A stretch of 12,295 bases of DNA, taken from contig JAGXRS010000176.1 in assembly GCA_018335615.1 (NCBI GenBank), positions 1-12,295 on the forward strand. Direction: 5' to 3'. Each line of letters opens with the position of its first letter. The stretch's first letter is position 1. The notes under the pieces were generated by a model. That model saw only the letters and a program-made list of their open reading frames with translations. It searched no databases and was not told the DNA's origin. Shown one piece after another: positions 1 to 7,151 of this stretch. Both the position numbers and the translations under genes were made by a program. This stretch comes from Hydrogenophaga sp. Lineage in GTDB: Bacteria > Pseudomonadota > Gammaproteobacteria > Burkholderiales > Burkholderiaceae_C.

Positions 1-608
1 AAACCCAGCATGGTCGCCATGTTCGGCCGGATCATGCCCGCCCCTTTGGCAATGCCGGTGGCGCTCACCGAACGCCCGCCGATGTCAAACCGCCGGCTCA
101 CCGCCTTGGGCAGCGTGTCGGTGGTCATGATGCCTTGCGCCGCCGCCAGCCACTGGGCGCCGGTGGCAACGGGCGCCAGCGCCGCCTGTTCAAGCGCCCG
201 AGGCAAGCCGGCCAACAGGCGCTCCAGCGGCAGCGGCTCCATGATGACGCCGGTGGAGAACGGCAGGATCTGCTCGTGGCCCAGGCCCAGGGCACGCGCC
301 AGGGCGCTGCAGGTCTGACGCGCCACCGCCAGCCCTGGCTCGCCCGTGCCCGCGTTGGCATTGCCGGTGTTGATGACCATCGCCCGCACGCCAGCACCCG
401 CCGCCAGGTGCTCGCGACACACCTGGACCGGCGCGGCGGCATAGCGATTCTGCGTGAAGACCGCCCCCACGACCGATCCTTCATCGAGCAGGAACACCGT
501 CAGGTCCTTGCGGTTCGCTTTTCGAATGCCGGCCTCGGCGACGCCAATGCGCACGCCGGGAATCGCCAGCAGCGCATCGGCCACAGGGGTGTCGAGTTGG
601 ACAGGCAT
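1..608 (-). CDS. argJ: Bifunctional ornithine acetyltransferase / N-acetylglutamate synthase ArgJ (partial, C-terminal part beyond window)
   Basis: ArgJ moves the acetyl group from N-acetylornithine to glutamate, and in bifunctional forms also makes N-acetylglutamate from acetyl-CoA, in the cyclic arginine pathway in the cytoplasm. The ATG at 608 is preceded by GGAGAA (614-619) with a 5-nt spacer. The frame gives 202 complete codons with typical ArgJ wording: a VINTGNANAGTG segment, a FSTGVIMEPLP segment, and ATGIAKGAGMIRPNMATMLG at the truncated end. In this family the precursor cuts itself just before the Thr of the N-M-A-T-M-L motif, and that Thr becomes the N-terminal nucleophile of the beta chain. 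Here it is about residue 199 (codon 12-14), so the window holds essentially the whole alpha chain and almost none of the beta chain. The gene lies 81 nt downstream of secA on the same strand, an arrangement common in Comamonadaceae. The pairing looks positional, not functional. Whether acetyl-CoA is used as well cannot be read from this part. Confidence 0.96.
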   Translation of the reverse strand, partial: MPVQLDTPVADALLAIPGVRIGVAEAGIRKANRKDLTVFLLDEGSVVGAVFTQNRYAAAPVQVCREHLAAGAGVRAMVINTGNANAGTGEPGLAVARQTCSALARALGLGHEQILPFSTGVIMEPLPLERLLAGLPRALEQAALAPVATGAQWLAAAQGIMTTDTLPKAVSRRFDIGGRSVSATGIAKGAGMIRPNMATMLG

Positions 609-663
609 GGAACTTCTCCGTGAATGAATCGAGTCAGTGGCCGCCGCGAGCGGATCCACACAA

Positions 664-680
664 GGCCGCTGACAGCGGCC
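664..680 (-). terminator. Perfect hairpin between secA and argJ, possible weak terminator
   Basis: A perfect 7-bp inverted repeat (664-670 with 674-680) encloses a 3-nt loop, 9 nt past the secA stop. Read on the minus strand it is GGCCGCT-GTC-AGCGGCC, followed by TTGTGTGG and not by a run of U. It may slow or partly end transcription from secA, or only protect the 3' end of the secA message. The lack of a U-tract makes full intrinsic termination doubtful, so argJ could still receive read-through. Confidence 0.35.
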
Positions 681-689
681 GGGCGCGCA

Positions 690-3440
690 TCAGGCCAGTT
701 TGCCGTGGCACTGCTTGTATTTCTTGCCGCTGCCGCAAGGGCACGGATCATTGCGGCCCACGCGAGGCACCTCGGCTGCAGCCACTGCACCAGGGGTCTG
801 GGTAAAACGCTCAACCTCTCCAGTTTCCGTGGGTGCGGTGTAGGTCACGTTGGCAAACTGCTCGGCGCGCTCTTCCAGTTGCTCGGCCGCCTGCGCCATC
901 TGCTCGGGCGACTGCACGCGCACATTCATCAGCACACGCGTCACGTCGTTCTTCACGCTGTCCAGCAACTGACCGAAGAGCACAAACGCTTCGCGCTTGT
1001 ACTCCTGCTTCGGCTGCTTCTGGGCATAGCCGCGCAGGTGGATGCCCTGGCGCAGGTAGTCCAGTGCGGACAGGTGTTCACGCCACTGACCGTCAATGGT
1101 CTGCAGCAACACGACACGCTCAAACTGGGTGAAGTTTTCTTCCCCCACCAGTTGCACCTTCCCGTCAAACACGGCCTTGGCCGCAGCCAGCACGCGTTCG
1201 ACGATGTCGTCTGGCTCGATGCTCTCGGCATCGCTGACCCACGAGGCCACCGGCACCTCCACCGCCCATTCCTCGCGCAGCGTGCGCTCCAGTCCGGGCA
1301 GGTCCCACTGCTCCTCCACGCTGCCTTCGGGCACAAACTGGTGCACCACATCGGTGAAGCAACCTTCGCGCAGCGAGTCGATCTGCGCGCGCAGGTTGGC
1401 GGCATCCAGAATGTCGTTGCGCTGCTGGTAGATCACCTTGCGCTGGTCGTTGGACACGTCGTCGTATTCCAGCAGCTGCTTGCGGATGTCGAAATTGCGC
1501 GCTTCCACCTTGCGTTGGGCGCTTTCGATGCTGCGCGTGACAATGCCCGCCTCGATGGCCTCGCCTTCGGGCATCTTCAGGCGGTCCATGATCGCGCGCA
1601 CGCGGTCACCCGCGAAGATGCGCATGAGGGAATCGTCCAGGCTCAGGTAGAAACGCGAGGAGCCCGGGTCGCCCTGGCGGCCCGAGCGGCCACGCAACTG
1701 GTTGTCGATACGCCGCGACTCGTGGCGTTCGGTAGCGATGATGCGCAGGCCTCCGAGGGCTTTGACCTTGTCGTGGTCCTGCTGCCACTGCTGACGCACG
1801 TCGGCCACTCGGGCCGCGCGCGTGGCCTCATCCAGTGACGCGTCGGCCATGACCGCATCAAGCATCTTTTCCAGGTTGCCGCCCAGCACGATGTCGGTGC
1901 CGCGGCCCGCCATGTTGGTGGCAATGGTGATCGCGCCGGGGCGCCCAGCCTGGATGATGATGTCGGCCTCGCGGGCGTGCTGCTTGGCGTTGAGCACCTC
2001 GTGGGGCAGGTTCTCGGCCTGGAGCAGGCTGGCGATGATCTCCGAGTTCTCGATCGACGAGGTGCCCACCAGCACCGGCTGACCACGTTCGTGGCATTCG
2101 CGGATGTCCTCGATTGCCGCGACGTACTTTTCCTTGGTGGTCTTGTACACGCGATCGAGCTGGTCGGTGCGTGCACTGGGGCGGTTGGCGGGAATGACCA
2201 CGGTTTCCAGACCGTAGATTTCCTGGAATTCGTAGGCTTCGGTGTCGGCCGTCCCGGTCATGCCAGCCAGCTTGCCGTACAGGCGGAAATAGTTCTGGAA
2301 GGTGATCGATGCCAGCGTCTGGTTTTCCGGCTGGATGTGCGCGCCTTCCTTGGCTTCCACCGCCTGGTGCAAGCCATCGCTCCAGCGCCGCCCCGACATG
2401 AGCCGGCCGGTGAATTCGTCCACGATGACGATCTCGCCGCCCTGGTTCACATAGTGCTGGTCGCGGTGGTAGAGGTGGTGCGCCTTGAGCGAGGTCACCA
2501 GGTGGTGCAGCAGGGCGATGTTGGCCGGGTCGTACAGCGATGCCCCCTCGGGCAACAGCCCCGCCCCGCTCAGCAGCCGCTCGGCATTTTCGTGCCCCTG
2601 CTCCGTCAGGTGGATCGAGTGGGCCTTTTCGTCCACCGTGAAATCGCCTGGCGTGATGACGCCCTCTCCGGTGCGCGGGTCCGCCTCACCTTCTTGGCGA
2701 ACCAGGCTCGGGATGAGCTGGTTGATGGCGATGTAGAGCGGCGTCTGATCTTCTGCCTGACCGCTGATGATCAGCGGGGTGCGAGCCTCGTCGATCAGAA
2801 TCGAGTCCACCTCGTCGACGATGGCGTAGTTCAGCCCGCGCTGCACACGGTCCCCCGCCTCGTAGACCATGTTGTCGCGCAGGTAATCGAAACCGTATTC
2901 GTTGTTCGTGCCGTAGGTGATGTCGGCACGGTAGGCCGCCTGCTTTTCATCCCGGGGGGCCTGGGGCAGGTTGATGCCCACGGTGAGCCCGAGGAAGTTG
3001 TAGAGCCGCCCCATCCATTGGGCGTCCCGGCTGGCCAGGTAGTCGTTCACCGTCACGACGTGCACGCCCTTGCCCGTGAGCGCATTCAGGTACACCGGCA
3101 GTGTGGCCGTCAGGGTCTTGCCTTCGCCGGTGCGCATCTCGGCCACCTTGCCGTGGTGCAGGGCCAGGCCCCCCACCATCTGGACGTCAAAGTGGCGCAT
3201 TTTCATGATGCGCTTGCTGCCCTCGCGGACCACGGCAAATGCCTCGGGAAGTACCGATTCAAGCGTCTCGCCATCGGCAATGCGTCGCTTGAACTGTTCT
3301 GTCTGACCCCGGAGCTCCTCGTCGCTCAGCTTTTCGTATTGTGCTTCCAGACCATTGATGCGTTCCACGGTCTTGCGGTAGGTCTTGAGCAATCGATCGT
3401 TGCGGCTACCGAAAATTTTGGTGAGGAAGTTTGTGGCCAT
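690..3440 (-). CDS. secA: Preprotein translocase ATPase SecA
   Basis: SecA is the motor that pushes unfolded preproteins through SecYEG with ATP, at the cytoplasmic face of the inner membrane. The 916-residue protein is full length (about 900 in proteobacteria). Visible parts are the N-terminal helix MATNFLTKIFGSRNDR, Walker A GEGKT at 105-109 (Lys108), the DEVD Walker B at 209-212, the LIDEARTPLIISG stretch just after it, TNMAGRGTD and GRSGRQGDPGSSRFYLS in the second nucleotide-binding fold, and a C-terminal zinc tail with Cys900, Cys902, Cys911 and His912 (CPCGSGKKYKQCH) for SecB and lipid contact. The ATG at 3440 fits the family start. The nearest Shine-Dalgarno match is GGAG at 3454-3457, 13 nt away, an unusually long spacer. 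It follows an M23 peptidase gene by 165 nt and precedes argJ. No secM-like gene is present. Confidence 0.99.
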   Translation of the reverse strand: MATNFLTKIFGSRNDRLLKTYRKTVERINGLEAQYEKLSDEELRGQTEQFKRRIADGETLESVLPEAFAVVREGSKRIMKMRHFDVQMVGGLALHHGKVAEMRTGEGKTLTATLPVYLNALTGKGVHVVTVNDYLASRDAQWMGRLYNFLGLTVGINLPQAPRDEKQAAYRADITYGTNNEYGFDYLRDNMVYEAGDRVQRGLNYAIVDEVDSILIDEARTPLIISGQAEDQTPLYIAINQLIPSLVRQEGEADPRTGEGVITPGDFTVDEKAHSIHLTEQGHENAERLLSGAGLLPEGASLYDPANIALLHHLVTSLKAHHLYHRDQHYVNQGGEIVIVDEFTGRLMSGRRWSDGLHQAVEAKEGAHIQPENQTLASITFQNYFRLYGKLAGMTGTADTEAYEFQEIYGLETVVIPANRPSARTDQLDRVYKTTKEKYVAAIEDIRECHERGQPVLVGTSSIENSEIIASLLQAENLPHEVLNAKQHAREADIIIQAGRPGAITIATNMAGRGTDIVLGGNLEKMLDAVMADASLDEATRAARVADVRQQWQQDHDKVKALGGLRIIATERHESRRIDNQLRGRSGRQGDPGSSRFYLSLDDSLMRIFAGDRVRAIMDRLKMPEGEAIEAGIVTRSIESAQRKVEARNFDIRKQLLEYDDVSNDQRKVIYQQRNDILDAANLRAQIDSLREGCFTDVVHQFVPEGSVEEQWDLPGLERTLREEWAVEVPVASWVSDAESIEPDDIVERVLAAAKAVFDGKVQLVGEENFTQFERVVLLQTIDGQWREHLSALDYLRQGIHLRGYAQKQPKQEYKREAFVLFGQLLDSVKNDVTRVLMNVRVQSPEQMAQAAEQLEERAEQFANVTYTAPTETGEVERFTQTPGAVAAAEVPRVGRNDPCPCGSGKKYKQCHGKLA

Positions 3441-3539
3441 ACGTACAGATCAGCTCCGAACACCAGGCGGTGCCGCAGAGGCAAAGGGGAATCGGAATGC
3501 TTCAGGCGACGGGCGCCGGACATACCGGAGATGGTCCAG

Positions 3540-3567
3540 CAGATACCGACGATCGCTCGTTATTCAA
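3540..3567 (-). promoter_or_regulatory. Weak sigma70-like promoter candidate for secA
   Basis: On the minus strand TTGAAT (3562-3567) is followed after 16 nt by TATCTG (3540-3545), preceded by GG. The match is 4/6 and 3/6 to the consensus hexamers, which in GC-rich DNA is only suggestive. It would leave about 100 nt of 5' leader before the secA ATG. If it is not used, secA would depend on read-through from the peptidase gene. Confidence 0.22.
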
Positions 3568-3573
3568 GAGCAA

Positions 3574-3595
3574 GGCGGCCATTTTACCTGCCGCC
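3574..3595 (-). terminator. Hairpin after the M23 peptidase gene, possible weak terminator
   Basis: GGCGGC and GCCGCC (3574-3579 and 3590-3595) form a 6-bp GC stem around a 10-nt AT-rich loop, 10 nt past the peptidase stop. On the minus strand the stem is followed by TTGCTCTTG, a poor U-tract. It may separate the peptidase and secA transcripts only partly. Confidence 0.3.
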
Positions 3596-3605
3596 CATTC
3601 CCGAC

Positions 3606-4562
3606 TCAGCGCCGAGGGGCGGCGCGCACCTGAGCCGGCCCTTTTGCCGTGGTCATGCTGTCGCCAGCCGCCAGGAAACGCTGCGGATCCTGCGGGATGC
3701 CCGATACCCACACCTCGAAATGCAGGTGCGGACCTGTGGAGCGCCCGGTGGACCCCACAGCCGCGATCTTCTGCCCGCGTTTGACAATATCGCCCTTCTT
3801 CACGAACACCTTGGAAGCGTGGGCGTAGCGGGTGATGAGTTCGTTGCCATGGTCAATCTCGACCATGTTGCCGTAAGCGGCGTGGTATTCCTGCACCACC
3901 ACAACGCCACCTGCCGCCGCCAATATGGGTGTGCCCACGTCAGCAGGAAAGTCCAGACCGGTGTGCAGGGCCGACCGGCCGGTGAAGGGATCGATGCGAA
4001 AGCCGAACGCGGAACCAGCCTCCACCCCGACCACCGGGCTTTCGGTGGGAATCATCCGCTGCTGCATTTTCTGATCGAAAAGCCGCGACTCGACCACCGT
4101 GAGCAAATCCACGCGGTGGCCGCCGATCTGATCCAGCTGTTCCATCGCCGACATCAGGTCCTCGACGGAAAGATCCCGGCCGCCCACCAGAGCGCCGCCC
4201 GCGCCTGGCTTTTGCCGAAACTCACCCGGGCTAAGCCCAGCCAGCCCAGCCACCCGTTCGCCCAAGGACTCCAACTGAACCATGCGCGCCTGCATCTCGC
4301 CGAGCTTGCGGGCCATCGCGTCGAGGTTCTCGCGCATATAGACCTCCTGGGTCTGCACTTCGCTCTGGTGCACGAGTCGAGCGACCGACGTGAAACCCGG
4401 CCATCCCTGGCGCACTCCCTCCAGGAACACGCCATGGTAGACCGCCATGGAGCCAAGCATGAGCAAGACCGAACCCAGGGCGCCAGCGGCGACCAGCTTG
4501 TACCCGCTGAGGTACAGGGCGCGGCTACGGGCGAGCCAGGCGTCCGTGATAATGATGTGCAC
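3606..4562 (-). CDS. Membrane-anchored M23 family metallopeptidase (peptidoglycan endopeptidase-like)
   Basis: M23 (LytM/lysostaphin-type) zinc endopeptidases cut peptide cross-links in the cell wall; some envelope members lack activity and act as amidase activators. This 318-residue protein has one N-terminal membrane span at about 21-47 with the bulk in the periplasm, a likely coiled coil at about 66-106, and a C-terminal M23 domain at about 185-295. The zinc and catalytic residues appear intact: His200 and Asp204 (HTGLD), His248 (YAH), and His279 and His281 (GPHLHFE). It therefore reads as an active enzyme and not a degenerate activator. The start is GTG at 4562, chosen because GAAAGG (4570-4575) lies 7 nt upstream and no other start occurs before residue 77. 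It is divergent from dciA and directly upstream of secA. It lacks an obvious LysM domain, so NlpD is unlikely. Confidence 0.93.
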   Translation of the reverse strand: MHIIITDAWLARSRALYLSGYKLVAAGALGSVLLMLGSMAVYHGVFLEGVRQGWPGFTSVARLVHQSEVQTQEVYMRENLDAMARKLGEMQARMVQLESLGERVAGLAGLSPGEFRQKPGAGGALVGGRDLSVEDLMSAMEQLDQIGGHRVDLLTVVESRLFDQKMQQRMIPTESPVVGVEAGSAFGFRIDPFTGRSALHTGLDFPADVGTPILAAAGGVVVVQEYHAAYGNMVEIDHGNELITRYAHASKVFVKKGDIVKRGQKIAAVGSTGRSTGPHLHFEVWVSGIPQDPQRFLAAGDSMTTAKGPAQVRAAPRR

Positions 4563-4569
4563 GTTTCAA

Positions 4570-4575
4570 CCTTTC
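4570..4575 (-). promoter_or_regulatory. Ribosome binding site that supports the GTG start of the M23 peptidase
   Basis: GAAAGG on the minus strand ends 7 nt before the GTG at 4562. It is the only good Shine-Dalgarno match near the N-terminus and so fixes the non-ATG start. Confidence 0.6.
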
Positions 4576-4611
4576 GTAGGCTCCAGGTCCGAAGCCGAAC
4601 GTTTCCATCGC

Positions 4612-4929
4612 ATGAGCCCCGCCCCACGATCCCATTCCATGTTCAGCCTCGAGCAGGCCGTTGGCGCTGCACCCTCGCTTGCCGCCTTGCAGCAACGGGT
4701 GCGGGAGTCTCAGCGCTGCCTGGACATGGTGCGACACCAGATTCCACCCGGACTGCGCCCGCACGTCAAAGCCGGTCCACTCGAGGAAACCCAGTGGTGT
4801 CTGCTGGTGGCGAGCGCGGCCGCTTCTACCAAGCTCCGGCAACTTTTGCCTGCCTTGCAGGAGACATTGACCCGGGGCGGTGCGCCAGTTAGCGCCATTC
4901 GCATCAAAGTTCAAATGCCGGGACGGTGA
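4612..4929 (+). CDS. dciA: DciA/DUF721 family protein, probable DnaB helicase loader
   Basis: DUF721 proteins include DciA, which loads or activates the replicative helicase DnaB in bacteria without DnaC/DnaI-type loaders. With the ATG at 4612 the protein has 105 residues. It shows a Comamonadaceae-like DUF721 pattern: PSLAALQQRV at 21-30, IPPGLRPHVKAGPLEETQWCLLVASAAASTKLRQLLPAL at 44-82 (key features the W-C-L-L-V strand and the A-x-K-L-R-Q-L-P helix), and a terminal IRIKVQ strand at 97-101. The frame stays open upstream to 4447, but that part lies over the start of the divergent peptidase gene and has no family resemblance. The start at 4612 has no clear Shine-Dalgarno sequence, and ATG 4639 (just before FSLEQA) is an alternative. 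The start codons of dciA and the peptidase are only 49 nt apart, so they share a promoter region. Family membership is fairly sure; the helicase role is inferred from the family. Confidence 0.85.
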   Translation: MSPAPRSHSMFSLEQAVGAAPSLAALQQRVRESQRCLDMVRHQIPPGLRPHVKAGPLEETQWCLLVASAAASTKLRQLLPALQETLTRGGAPVSAIRIKVQMPGR

Positions 4930-4930
4930 T

Positions 4931-4947
4931 GCCGCCTCAGCGGCGGC
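4931..4947. terminator. GC hairpin between converging dciA and tRNA-Thr
   Basis: GCCGCC (4931-4936) pairs with GGCGGC (4942-4947) over a 5-nt loop, directly after the dciA stop and 15 nt from the tRNA 3' end. A shifted pairing of 4931-4935 with 4940-4944 is also possible. It could act for both converging transcripts, but neither side has a run of T, so this is only a candidate. Confidence 0.35.
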
Positions 4948-4961
4948 GCTGGGTGTTCGGA

Positions 4962-5037
<76 letters not shown>

Positions 5038-5049
5038 GCAAAGGTTATT

Positions 5050-5589
5050 TTACTTGACGCGTTTGAGCTGCGGCCGCTTGCCCCCGCCTGCAGGAGGACC
5101 TGCGGGAGGAGGCTCGACCGGATGAGGAGCCTCGCCCGACGGATCTTGCGGCACAGACCGCAACGATCCGCGCACGGCGAGCGCATCAGATGCGCCGTCC
5201 GCCGGCTCGGCTCCCTGGACGTCGGCAGAACGCGGCGACGGATCGAGCGCCAGCGCCGCCGGGGGTGGCGCAGGAAAAGCCATCCCTTGCCCGTTCTCGC
5301 GTGCATAGATGGCCACCACATGGCTCACCGGGACCATGATCTCGCGGGCCACACCGCCAAAGCGGGCCTTGAACTCCACGAAATCGTTCCCCAGCCGAAG
5401 TGCGCTGGTGGCGTCCGGACTGACATTCAGAACGATCTCACCATTCTTCACGTATTCCATGGGCACGCGCACCGACGCATCGACCTGCACCGCCAGGTAG
5501 GGCGAGAAGCCGTTATCCGTGCACCACTCGTGCAGGGCACGGATGAGGTAGGGACGGGTAGAAGGGGTGTCTGGCTCGGAGGACATCAT
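5050..5589 (-). CDS. sspB: ClpXP protease specificity-enhancing factor SspB
   Basis: SspB is a cytoplasmic adaptor that binds ssrA-tagged and some other proteins and hands them to ClpXP for degradation. The family core is clear: STRPYLIRALHEWCTDNGFSPYLAV at the N-terminus, then EIVLNVSPDATSALRLGNDFVEFKARFGG, then REIMVPVSHVVAIYARENGQGMAFP. A disordered Pro/Ala/Gly/Ser-rich linker of about 65 residues follows. The protein ends in a short basic and hydrophobic tail, RPQLKRVK, which resembles the ClpX-binding tail of E. coli SspB (ending LRVVK). I place the start at the first of two adjacent ATGs (5589; also 5586) because homologues begin only a few residues before the STRPYL block. An in-frame ATG at 5610 would add 7 residues. 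None has a good Shine-Dalgarno sequence. The gene is 49 nt downstream of sspA and 12 nt upstream of tRNA-Thr. Confidence 0.94.
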   Translation of the reverse strand: MMSSEPDTPSTRPYLIRALHEWCTDNGFSPYLAVQVDASVRVPMEYVKNGEIVLNVSPDATSALRLGNDFVEFKARFGGVAREIMVPVSHVVAIYARENGQGMAFPAPPPAALALDPSPRSADVQGAEPADGASDALAVRGSLRSVPQDPSGEAPHPVEPPPAGPPAGGGKRPQLKRVK

Positions 5590-5638
5590 GAAGCAACTGC
5601 GTGTGACCATGCACCCGGCACAGGCCGGATGACGCGGA

Positions 5639-6250
5639 TCATTTGCGCATGACCTTTTCGGAAGGGGTCAGCGCCTCGATGTAGGCGGGACGCGAGAAGA
5701 TGCGTTCGGCGTACTTCAACAACGGCGCGGCGTTTTTGCTCAGTTCGATGCCGTAGAAATCCAGGCGCCAGAGCAACGGTGCAATCGCCACGTCCAGCAT
5801 CGAGAAATTATCGCCGAGCATGAACTTGTTCTTGAGGAACACGGGCGCGAGTTGCGTCAGACGGTCACGGATGTGGGCGCGGGCCTTTTCCAGTGCCTTC
5901 TCGTTGCCTTTGGTCGCGCGCGATTCCAGCATCGACACATGGGCAAACAATTCCTTCTCGAAGTTCAGCAGAAACAGACGCACGCGGGCACGGTCCACCG
6001 GATCGCCGGGCATCAGCTGCGGATGGGGGAAGCGCTCGTCGATGTACTCGTTGATGATGTTCGATTCGTACAGGATCAGGTCGCGCTCCACCAGAATCGG
6101 CACCTGCCCATACGGGTTCATCACGCTGATGTCTTCGGGCTTGTTGTACAGGTCAACGTCCCGGATCTCAAAATCCATGCCTTTTTCAAACAGGACAAAA
6201 CGGCAACGGTGGGAATAGGGGCAGGTGGTGCCCGAGTACAAGACCATCAT
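5639..6250 (-). CDS. sspA: Stringent starvation protein A, RNA polymerase-associated GST-fold protein
   Basis: SspA has a glutathione S-transferase fold but in E. coli acts by binding RNA polymerase during starvation and acid stress. The 203-residue length is typical. The N-terminal thioredoxin-like half holds TTCPYSHRCRFVL (Cys10), the cis-Pro segment GQVPIL (about 48-53) and ESNIINEYIDERFPHPQLMPGDP. Within that, Pro75-His76-Pro77 matches the surface PHP pocket needed for E. coli SspA activity. The helical C-terminal half ends in YAERIFSRPAYIEALTPSEKVMRK. Most enteric SspA proteins lack Cys in the CPYS position, so a thiol-based activity is possible but unproven. The start is ATG 6250 or the adjacent ATG 6247; AAGGAG (6259-6264) sits 8 nt before the first. 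The gene follows petC by 113 nt with no strong terminator between and precedes sspB. Confidence 0.96.
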   Translation of the reverse strand: MMVLYSGTTCPYSHRCRFVLFEKGMDFEIRDVDLYNKPEDISVMNPYGQVPILVERDLILYESNIINEYIDERFPHPQLMPGDPVDRARVRLFLLNFEKELFAHVSMLESRATKGNEKALEKARAHIRDRLTQLAPVFLKNKFMLGDNFSMLDVAIAPLLWRLDFYGIELSKNAAPLLKYAERIFSRPAYIEALTPSEKVMRK

Positions 6251-6363
6251 GAGGGAGGCTCCTTAATGCAAAAACAGTGGCTGCAGCGCCGACATGGGTG
6301 CTGCGAACCACTGTGGAACGGAGGGTGTGCCAAGCGAAGCGGCAGCACCCGGCCGGGGTGAGA

Positions 6364-7119
6364 TTACTTGATGTCTTTCCAGAAGACGGCGTTCAGCCTC
6401 CAGGCCACCACCGTGAAGGCAGCAAGGAACAGCAACACCCACACGCCGATGCGCACACGGGTGTTCTGGGCAGGCTCGCCCATCCACTGCAGGTAGGCCA
6501 CGAGGTCGCCCACGTTCTGGTCGAATTCGGTCGCGTTCATCAGGCCGGCTTTGGCCGGCTCCCAGCCGCGGTGCAACTCCGCTTCCTGACCGTGGCTGAC
6601 AACCTTCTCAAACACGGGCACGCGCTCGCCCTGCAGCTCCCACAGGGGATTGGGCATGCCGATGTTGGGGAACACGAGGTTGTTCCAGCCGGTGGGCTTG
6701 GTGTCGTCGCGGTAGTACGTGCGCAGCAGCGTGTAGATGTAGTCCGGACCTGTGCCCGCGTGGCTCGAACGCGAACGGGCGATCACGGTGAGATCGGGCG
6801 GGTTGGCACCGAACCACGCTTTCGCATCGCGCGGATCGATGGCCGCCCTCATGGTGTCACCGATCTTGTCGGTGGCAAAGGTCAGGTTTTCCGCGATTTG
6901 CTTGTCGTTCAGGCCGATGTCGCGCAAACGGTTGTAGCGCATGAAGGCCGCCGAGTGGCAGTTTAGGCAGTAGTTCACGAACAGCTTGGCACCGTTCTGC
7001 AACGCGGCCATGTCGTTGGTGCGGGCTGGTGCTTTGTCCAGCGGAAAACCGCTGCCAGCCGCCAGGGCGGCGCCCGACAAACCCAAGGCCAACATGAAGC
7101 CCAGAAGGATTTTTTTCAT
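6364..7119 (-). CDS. petC: Cytochrome c1 subunit of ubiquinol-cytochrome c reductase (bc1 complex)
   Basis: Cytochrome c1 takes electrons from the Rieske centre and passes them to soluble or membrane cytochrome c on the periplasmic side. The 251-residue precursor starts with a signal peptide (MKKILLGFMLALGLSGAALA, cleavage near residue 20). The haem attachment motif CLNCH is at 51-55, the likely axial methionine is Met155 in PNIGMPNPLW, and one C-terminal anchor spans about 223-241 before the stop-transfer tail RLNAVFWKDIK. These are standard for the family. The ATG at 7119 has GGAG about 10 nt upstream. It is the third gene of petABC, 32 nt after petB, and is followed by sspA. Confidence 0.98.
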   Translation of the reverse strand: MKKILLGFMLALGLSGAALAAGSGFPLDKAPARTNDMAALQNGAKLFVNYCLNCHSAAFMRYNRLRDIGLNDKQIAENLTFATDKIGDTMRAAIDPRDAKAWFGANPPDLTVIARSRSSHAGTGPDYIYTLLRTYYRDDTKPTGWNNLVFPNIGMPNPLWELQGERVPVFEKVVSHGQEAELHRGWEPAKAGLMNATEFDQNVGDLVAYLQWMGEPAQNTRVRIGVWVLLFLAAFTVVAWRLNAVFWKDIK

Positions 7120-7151
7120 TTGCTTGACTCTCCGGAATGGCTGGTTCGGGC

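Noticed and set aside
3606..3680. SecM-like arrest peptide at the end of the peptidase upstream of secA
   Set aside because: The C-terminal residues show no arrest-motif pattern, and M23 proteins commonly end in loose tails like this.
4447..4611. N-terminal extension of dciA upstream of 4612
   Set aside because: It overlaps the start of the divergent M23 gene and its sequence does not look like DUF721. Homologues begin near the PSLAALQQ segment.
1977..4892. A 971-codon open frame on the plus strand, antisense to secA and the M23 gene
   Set aside because: It mirrors two well-supported genes, has His/Val/Gln-rich composition typical of antisense GC-rich frames, no family motif and no plausible start signal.
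6345..6360. Palindrome around ACCCGGCCGGGGT between petC and sspA as a terminator
   Set aside because: It has no loop and no T-tract, so it cannot form an intrinsic terminator hairpin; likely chance in GC-rich DNA.
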